A stretch of DNA of 64,000 nt from Pontivivens sp032464575 (lineage in GTDB: Bacteria; Pseudomonadota; Alphaproteobacteria; Rhodobacterales; Rhodobacteraceae), in NCBI GenBank assembly GCA_032464575.1, contig JAWDKM010000006.1, forward strand, positions 248,001 to 312,000, in the 5' to 3' direction. Made by a program: the position numbers and the translations under genes. The notes below the pieces were generated by a model. That model made no database searches, was not told the origin of the DNA, and saw only the letters and a program-made list of their open reading frames with translations. Position 1 is the stretch's first letter. Every line of letters starts with the position of its first letter. Shown piece after piece: positions 59,344 to 64,000 of this stretch.

Positions 59344-60206
59344 GCGGCTATCTCATCGGTCCCGATCCGGCGAACCCGCGGCTGACCCGCGCGGTCGAGG
59401 GCGTGGATCACGAGGGGCAGGTGCGGGAGATCCGTGTGGTCGAGGAGCGGCCGCTGACGATCTACCTCAACAGTCAGGAGATCGTCACGGCGATGACCAT
59501 CGGCGACCACCCGGAATGGCTCGCCGTCGGCTATCTCGCCAACCAAGGCATGTTGCTGCCCACCGACCGTCTGACCGGCGTCGATTTCGACGAGGAGGTC
59601 GAGACGGTGGTCGTGCGCACCGAGCGCGCCACCGATTACGAGGAGAAGTTGAGCCGCAAGACCCGCACCTCGGGCTGCGCGGTCGGCACCGTCTTCGGCG
59701 ACATGATGGAGGGGCTGGAGGGGGTGACGCTGCCCGCCGCCGAGGTCCGCACCTCCTGGCTCTATGCGCTGGCGAAGGAGATCAACACGACGCCGAGCCT
59801 CTACCTGGAGGCCGGCGCGATCCACGGCACCGTGCTGTGCCGCGCCGACCGCCCACTCGTCTACATGGAGGATGTCGGGCGGCACAACGCCGTCGACAAG
59901 ATCGCGGGCTGGATGCGGATGGAAGGTGTGGGGTCTGAGGACAAGATGCTCTACACCACCGGGCGGCTCACTTCCGAGATGGTTATCAAGACGGCGCTGA
60001 TGGGCATCCCGGTGCTCGCCAGCCGCTCCGGCTTCACCGCTTGGGGTGTGGAGATCGCCCGGCGCGTGGGCCTCACGCTGATCGGGCGGATGCGGGGCAA
60101 ACGCTTCACCTGCCTCTCGGGCGCGAACCGCCTGGTGCGCGACGCCGACCCGGCCGCGGTCGAGGACGAACCGGCGAAACTGCGCCGGAAGGGAGCGGCG
60201 GGGTGA
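59340..60206 (+). CDS. fdhD: formate dehydrogenase accessory sulfurtransferase FdhD
   Basis: A 288-residue protein that passes sulfur from a desulfurase to the molybdenum cofactor of formate dehydrogenases. It has PLTIYLNSQEIVTAMTIGDHPEWLAVGYL, MEDVGRHNAVDKIAG and SRSGFTAWGVEIA. Where many FdhD proteins have two active-site Cys (CGxCG-type), this one has SGCAVGT with a single Cys. No formate dehydrogenase gene is in the window. The stop is followed at once by a double palindrome. Confidence 0.92.
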   Translation: MSGYLIGPDPANPRLTRAVEGVDHEGQVREIRVVEERPLTIYLNSQEIVTAMTIGDHPEWLAVGYLANQGMLLPTDRLTGVDFDEEVETVVVRTERATDYEEKLSRKTRTSGCAVGTVFGDMMEGLEGVTLPAAEVRTSWLYALAKEINTTPSLYLEAGAIHGTVLCRADRPLVYMEDVGRHNAVDKIAGWMRMEGVGSEDKMLYTTGRLTSEMVIKTALMGIPVLASRSGFTAWGVEIARRVGLTLIGRMRGKRFTCLSGANRLVRDADPAAVEDEPAKLRRKGAAG

Positions 60207-60256
60207 AGACTTTTCCTCCGAAAAGTCTTGGGCAAAATCTTCGACCGAAGATTTTG
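60206..60256. repeat. tandem pair of perfect palindromes between fdhD and mobA
   Basis: First stem AAGACTTTTC (60206-60215)/GAAAAGTCTT (60220-60229), 4-nt loop; second stem CAAAATCTTCG (60233-60243)/CGAAGATTTTG (60246-60256), 2-nt centre. Both are AT-rich against the local GC-rich background. They start on the last base of the fdhD stop and end 8 bases before the mobA GTG, filling the whole gap. The unit looks like a dispersed palindromic repeat and may attenuate or process the message. Confidence 0.75.
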
Positions 60257-60264
60257 GGGCGCTC

Positions 60265-60861
60265 GTGAAGATCGCCGGAGTGATCCTCGCTGGTGGTCGC
60301 GCGACCCGCATGGGTGGCGGTGACAAGGGGCTGCTGGAGCTCGGCGGGAAGCCGATCCTCGCTCACGTCATCGACCGGCTCGGCCCGCAGGTGGAGGCGC
60401 TGGCGCTCAATGCGAATGGCGACCTGGAACGCTTCGCGTCGTTCGGCCTGCCGGTGATCGCGGACAGCGTCGAGGGCCATCCCGGACCGCTCGCCGGCGT
60501 GCTCGCGGGCATGGACTGGGCTGCGGGCGAGGGGTTCGACCTGATCGCGACCGCCGCCGCCGACACGCCGTTCTTTCCGGAGAACCTGGTCCACGGGCTC
60601 TACCTCGGCATGGTGTCGGAGCGTGTGCCGCTCGCCCGGGCCGAGACGGCGCGGGAGGACGGCTTCGACAGGCATCCCACCTTCGGCCTCTGGTCCGTCT
60701 CCCTGCGCGACGACCTGCGCGCGGCCCTCGCCCGGGGCACCCGCAAGGTGATCGCCTGGACCGATCCACATGGCGTCGCCCGTGTGGTCTTCGACGGCGA
60801 GGATCCGTTCTTCAACGTCAACACCCCCGAGGATCTGGATCGGGCGAGGGCGCGCGCATGA
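60265..60861 (+). CDS. mobA: molybdenum cofactor guanylyltransferase MobA
   Basis: A 198-residue nucleotidyltransferase that attaches GMP to molybdopterin to form the guanine dinucleotide cofactor of DMSO-reductase-family enzymes such as formate dehydrogenase. The N-terminal GVILAGGRATRMGGGDKGLLELGG is the nucleotide-binding signature, with IADSVEGHPGPLAGVLAGM and ATAAADTPFFP downstream. The start is GTG 60265. It overlaps mobB by ATGA. Confidence 0.92.
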   Translation: MKIAGVILAGGRATRMGGGDKGLLELGGKPILAHVIDRLGPQVEALALNANGDLERFASFGLPVIADSVEGHPGPLAGVLAGMDWAAGEGFDLIATAAADTPFFPENLVHGLYLGMVSERVPLARAETAREDGFDRHPTFGLWSVSLRDDLRAALARGTRKVIAWTDPHGVARVVFDGEDPFFNVNTPEDLDRARARA

Positions 60862-61355
60862 GGATCTACGGTGTCACCGGCTGGAAGAACTCCGGCAAGA
60901 CGACGCTGGTCGAGCGGTTGGTGGCGGAAATCGCGGGCCGCGGCTTCACCGTCTCCACCGTCAAGCACGCGCATCACTCCTTCGACGTCGATCAGCCGGG
61001 CAAGGACAGCTATCGCCATCGGGAGGCCGGGGCGACGGAGGTGCTGCTCGCCTCCCGCAACCGCTGGGCGCTGATGCACGAGCTGCGCGGCGACGAGGAA
61101 CCGCCGCTGGAGGCGCTGCTCGGACGCCTCTCCCCGGTCGAGCTGGTGCTGGTCGAGGGCTACAAGCGCGACCGTCATCCGAAGGTGGAGGCGCACCGCG
61201 CGGCCACCGGCCAGCCGCTCATCGCGCGCGACGATCCCACGATCCGCGCGGTGGCGAGCGACAGCGCGCCCGAGGGCCTGGTAGTGCCCGTGCTGCCGCT
61301 CGACGATACGGAGGCGATCGCGGCCTTCATCCTGAGCGAGGTCGGCCTCGCATGA
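60858..61355 (+). CDS. mobB: molybdopterin-guanine dinucleotide biosynthesis protein MobB
   Basis: A 165-residue P-loop GTPase-like protein with Walker A GWKNSGKTTLVERLV and HAHHSFDVDQPGKDSYRHREAGA, LVLVEGYKRDRHPKVE. MobB assists MobA in cofactor attachment but is not essential in E. coli. Both ends overlap neighbouring genes by four bases, so mobA-mobB-moeA are one translational unit. Confidence 0.92.
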   Translation: MRIYGVTGWKNSGKTTLVERLVAEIAGRGFTVSTVKHAHHSFDVDQPGKDSYRHREAGATEVLLASRNRWALMHELRGDEEPPLEALLGRLSPVELVLVEGYKRDRHPKVEAHRAATGQPLIARDDPTIRAVASDSAPEGLVVPVLPLDDTEAIAAFILSEVGLA

Positions 61356-63460
61356 TCTTCGACACGCATGTCGCGGTGGACTGGTCGGCGCGCTCGCAGC
61401 CTTCGCCAGTGAAGCCTGCGGCGGATGCGATCTGGATCGGCGTGGTGCGCGGCGGCGTCGCCGAGCTGCCGACTTATCACCGGACCCGGGCGGCGGCGCT
61501 GGAGGCCATCGCCGCCCTCATCTGGGAGGACCGCGTGGCGGGGCGCCGCATCCTTGTCGGTTTCGACTTTCCGTTCGGCTGGCCGCGGGGACTGGCGGCG
61601 CATCTGACCGGTGCGCCGCGTGCACGCGATCTCTGGCGCTGGTTCGCCGGGCGGATCGAGGATGCGCCGGACAACGCCAACAACCGCTATGACGTGGCCG
61701 AGGCGGTCAACCGGGCCTTGCCGGGCGTTGGCCCGTACTGGTCTAAGTCACATCGCGACCGCTGGGCTGAGATCCCCTTCACCGATCTGCGCGACGGTCA
61801 CGGCCTGCCGCGGCGGCGGCTGATCGAGGAGCGGGTGCGCGGCGCGAAGGAGGTCTGGCAACTCGCGGGCGCGGGCTCCGTCGGCTCGCAGGCGATCCTC
61901 GGTGTCGCCGCGCTGGAACGACTGGCGGCGGAGACGGGGGCCGAAGTCTGGCCGTTCGACACCGGGCTGGCAGTGCCGGAGGGCGATGCGGTGCTGGCGG
62001 AGATCTATCCGTCGCTCTTCAACGACGCGGTGAAGGCGCGGCTCGGCGAGGGCGACGTCAAGGACGCCGTGCAAGTTGCCGTGACGGCGGAGCGGATCGC
62101 CGAATGGGATCGGGAGGGGACGCTGGCGAGCCTTCTGAGCCCCACGGTCGAGGAGCCCGAGATTATCGCGCGAGAGGAGGGGTGGATCCTCGGGGTGCCG
62201 GGAACTGCCGCGCAGACGCCGAAGCTCTCGAACGACTGCTTCGCCCTGCCGTCCGGAGTGGACTGGACACCGGTGGACGAGGCGCTGGAGCGGCTGCGCG
62301 CAGGGCTTGTGCCCCTTGCCGACATCGAGCAGGTGCCCGTGGCGCTGTCGGGGGGCAGGGTGCTCGCCGAGCCGGTGTTCGCCCGACGCTCCAACCCGCC
62401 CGCGGCCAATGCGGCGGTGGACGGCTATGCGTTCGCAGCGGCGGGACTCTCAGGCCCCGCGCGCCTGCCGCTGGCCCCGGGCCGTGCGGCGGCGGGGGCG
62501 CCCTTCGACGGGACCGTCCCGCCGGGTCATGCGCTGCGCATCCTGACCGGCGCCGTACTGCCCGAGGGGGCCGACACGATCGTATTGCAGGAGGATGTGG
62601 CGGTTGACGATGGTGCGGTCCGCTTCGAGGCGCGGCTGAAGCCCGGCGCCAATGTCCGCCCCGCCGGGGAGGACGCCGACGCCGGGGCCGAGGTTGTTAC
62701 GGCGCCGCGCCTCCTCCGCCCACAGGACCTCGCGCTGGCGAGCGCCGTCGGAGTGGACCGGCTCGCCGTGCGCAAGCCGCTGCGCGTCGCGGTACTGTCC
62801 ACCGGGGACGAGGTCGTGGAGCCCGGCGGCGCGGCGCGGCCGGGGGCGATCTTCGACGCGAACCGGCCCATGCTGCTCGACCTGTTGCGATGCTGGGGCT
62901 ACGCGCACGTCGATCTGGGCATCGCGCGGGATCGGGAGGACGAGGTCCGGGCGACGCTCGGGCGTGGTGCGGCGGAGGCCGATGCGATCCTGACCTCCGG
63001 CGGCGCGTCGGCGGGGGACGAGGATCATATCTCGGCACTGCTGACCGCCGAGGGCTCCGTTTCCACCTGGCGTATCGCCGTGAAGCCGGGCCGTCCGCTG
63101 GCGCTGGGGATGTGGCAGGGCACGCCGGTCTTCGGCCTGCCGGGCAACCCGGTCGCGGCCTTCGTCTGCACGCTGATCTTCGCCCGGCCCGCGCTGGGGC
63201 TTATGGCGGGGGCGGGCTGGCAGGTGCCGGAGCCGCTCTGGCTGCCCGCCGCCTTCGAGAAGCGCAAGAAGCCGGGGCGGCGCGAGTACCTGCGCGCGCG
63301 GATGCGGGACGGGCAGGTGGAGGTCTTCGCCTCCGAAGGCTCCGGCCGTGTCTCCGGCCTGAGCTGGGCCGAAGGGCTTTGCGAACTGCCGGACGAGGGG
63401 CTGGACGTGCGGCCCGGCACTCCGGTGCGGTACCTGCCATTCGAGGCGTTCGGCCTCTGA
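61352..63460 (+). CDS. moeA: molybdopterin molybdenumtransferase MoeA fused to an N-terminal DUF429-like domain
   Basis: A 702-residue protein, far longer than standard MoeA (about 400). Residues 1-300 form an extra domain with an RNase H-like look: HVAVDWSARSQPSP at the start and RILVGFDFPFGWPRG, resembling DUF429. From residue 303 the MoeA part is complete: LAEPVFARRSNPPAANAAVDGYAF, VLSTGDEVVEPGG, DANRPMLLDLL, TSGGASAGDEDHIS, KPGRPLALG and GLPGNPVAAF. MoeA inserts molybdate into adenylated molybdopterin. The ATG overlaps the mobB stop, and the frame is continuous, so the fusion is not an artefact of start choice. Confidence 0.88.
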   Translation: MIFDTHVAVDWSARSQPSPVKPAADAIWIGVVRGGVAELPTYHRTRAAALEAIAALIWEDRVAGRRILVGFDFPFGWPRGLAAHLTGAPRARDLWRWFAGRIEDAPDNANNRYDVAEAVNRALPGVGPYWSKSHRDRWAEIPFTDLRDGHGLPRRRLIEERVRGAKEVWQLAGAGSVGSQAILGVAALERLAAETGAEVWPFDTGLAVPEGDAVLAEIYPSLFNDAVKARLGEGDVKDAVQVAVTAERIAEWDREGTLASLLSPTVEEPEIIAREEGWILGVPGTAAQTPKLSNDCFALPSGVDWTPVDEALERLRAGLVPLADIEQVPVALSGGRVLAEPVFARRSNPPAANAAVDGYAFAAAGLSGPARLPLAPGRAAAGAPFDGTVPPGHALRILTGAVLPEGADTIVLQEDVAVDDGAVRFEARLKPGANVRPAGEDADAGAEVVTAPRLLRPQDLALASAVGVDRLAVRKPLRVAVLSTGDEVVEPGGAARPGAIFDANRPMLLDLLRCWGYAHVDLGIARDREDEVRATLGRGAAEADAILTSGGASAGDEDHISALLTAEGSVSTWRIAVKPGRPLALGMWQGTPVFGLPGNPVAAFVCTLIFARPALGLMAGAGWQVPEPLWLPAAFEKRKKPGRREYLRARMRDGQVEVFASEGSGRVSGLSWAEGLCELPDEGLDVRPGTPVRYLPFEAFGL

Positions 63461-63562
63461 CCCCTGTCGGATCGCGTATTTGGAGAAAGATGAAGGCGGG
63501 TGCTTGCGCGAGGCGGCTGCGGTGGTAGCAGTGGCGGGCCGCTCCGGCGTGAGGAGATCACC

Positions 63563-64000
63563 ATGCCCCGACCGAACGCGCTGAGCCCTGCCGGGCTGCG
63601 GACCGCTGCCGCCTATGCCGCGATCTTCGCCGCGCTCGGCGTGCATCTGCCGTTCTGGCCGCTGTGGCTCGCTGAATGGGGCCTGACGGCGGCGGAGATC
63701 GGGGGATTTACCGCGGCAGGGATCGTGATCCGGGTGCTGGCGGGGCTCGCGGTGCCCGCGCTCGCGGACCGGCTGGATGCGCGGCGGGCGGTGCTGGCCG
63801 CTGTGGCCGGGATCGGGGCGGTGACCTTTGCCATTCACGGGTTGCTCGATGCGCGAGGCGTGCTTCTGGTCGCGACACTGGTCACGGGCGTGGTTTTTGC
63901 CGGGATGATCCCCATCGCGGATGCGCTCGGCACGGCGGCGGCGCGGACGGGGGGCTTCGGGTATGCGCCGGTCCGTTCCATGGGGTCGCTCTCCTTCCTG
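63563..64000 (+). CDS. MFS transporter, 3' end outside the window
   Basis: The first 146 residues are visible: MPRPNALSPAGLRTAAAYAAIFAALG..., with LPFWPLWLAEWGLTAAEIGGFTAAGIVIRVLAG and ALADRLDARRAVLA, the MFS_1-like arrangement seen in HcaT/LacY-related permeases (helix 1-2, then the R-x-D-x-R loop). Four helices are present before the window ends. GAGGAG precedes the ATG. Substrate unknown; not obviously part of the molybdenum operon, from which it is separated by 102 bases. Confidence 0.8.
   Translation, partial: MPRPNALSPAGLRTAAAYAAIFAALGVHLPFWPLWLAEWGLTAAEIGGFTAAGIVIRVLAGLAVPALADRLDARRAVLAAVAGIGAVTFAIHGLLDARGVLLVATLVTGVVFAGMIPIADALGTAAARTGGFGYAPVRSMGSLSFL

Noticed and set aside
60770..61351. 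Longer N-terminus for the MoeA fusion (896 residues)
   Set aside because: The extra part overlaps mobA and mobB in another frame and has biased composition; ATG 61352 overlapping the mobB stop is the natural start.
1..64000. CRISPR arrays, tRNA or rRNA genes, integrated phage
   Set aside because: No regularly spaced repeats, cloverleaf sequences, rRNA motifs or phage structural genes were recognised on either strand.

Overview
The window looks like a chromosomal segment of a high-GC alphaproteobacterium, most likely a Rhodobacteraceae (Roseobacter-group) member. The evidence is strong GC bias in third codon positions, tightly packed genes with many 4-base ATGA overlaps, and a typical gene set: dgcN/dgcA, a DUF1244 protein next to N-formylglutamate amidohydrolase and pyruvate kinase, a Hint-domain protein, cobC/cobD, and opgC/opgH. 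I cannot name a genus. No rRNA, tRNA, CRISPR array, phage or plasmid backbone was found.

Layout. 1-6443: a maltose/alpha-glucoside locus with a LacI-type regulator, GH13 alpha-glucosidase and malE-malF-malG; no ATPase gene is present here. 6440-14459: an ATP-dependent DNA ligase, a glutathionyl-hydroquinone reductase, cobC-cobD, a membrane-anchored SMP-30-like protein, a nitroreductase and an EI24 membrane protein. 14501-15321: an IS-like element with a decayed zinc-ribbon/HTH transposase remnant, ending 5 bases short of the sdaA stop codon. 15327-19464: sdaA, a YeeE/YedE transporter and a TPR protein. 19476-28369: opgC and opgH bracket a cluster that could modify pterins: RibD-C-like reductase, cytochrome b561, methyltransferase, glycosyltransferase, QueD-like protein, an SDR without its catalytic motif and a BchC-like dehydrogenase. 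28590-31509: dgcN-dgcA and a D-amino-acid transaminase, probably for D-glutamate use.

31615-35518: small proteins, a histidine-phosphatase-fold protein, N-formylglutamate amidohydrolase and pyk. 35519-36150: a gene-free stretch with a 12-C run and three REP-like palindromes, ending in a TPP riboswitch and a hairpin that can hide the thiM ribosome binding site. 36151-39120: thiM-thiE-thiD and an SDR. 39117-43640: an ArsR regulator with an SRPBCC gene broken by one amber codon, L35/L20, a Hint protein, a haloalkane dehalogenase-like hydrolase and a TetR regulator. 44414-50227: pheS and pheT, separated by four genes including twin soluble chemoreceptor-like proteins. 50377-58547: YtoQ, a GMC oxidoreductase, a PD-(D/E)XK-like protein, clpS, a GST, mscL, ald with a divergent Lrp regulator, and azlCD. 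58681-63460: a molybdenum-cofactor operon (hydrolase, fdhD, mobA, mobB and a moeA with a fused N-terminal domain). The window ends inside an MFS transporter gene.

Two patterns recur across the window. A 20-bp motif (consensus TATGTTTGCAAAAAGTGTTG) occurs as three inverted pairs, bracketing the IS remnant, a 59-bp palindrome and the dgcN-dgcA genes. Six convergent gene pairs share a single CTAG in which both stop codons lie.
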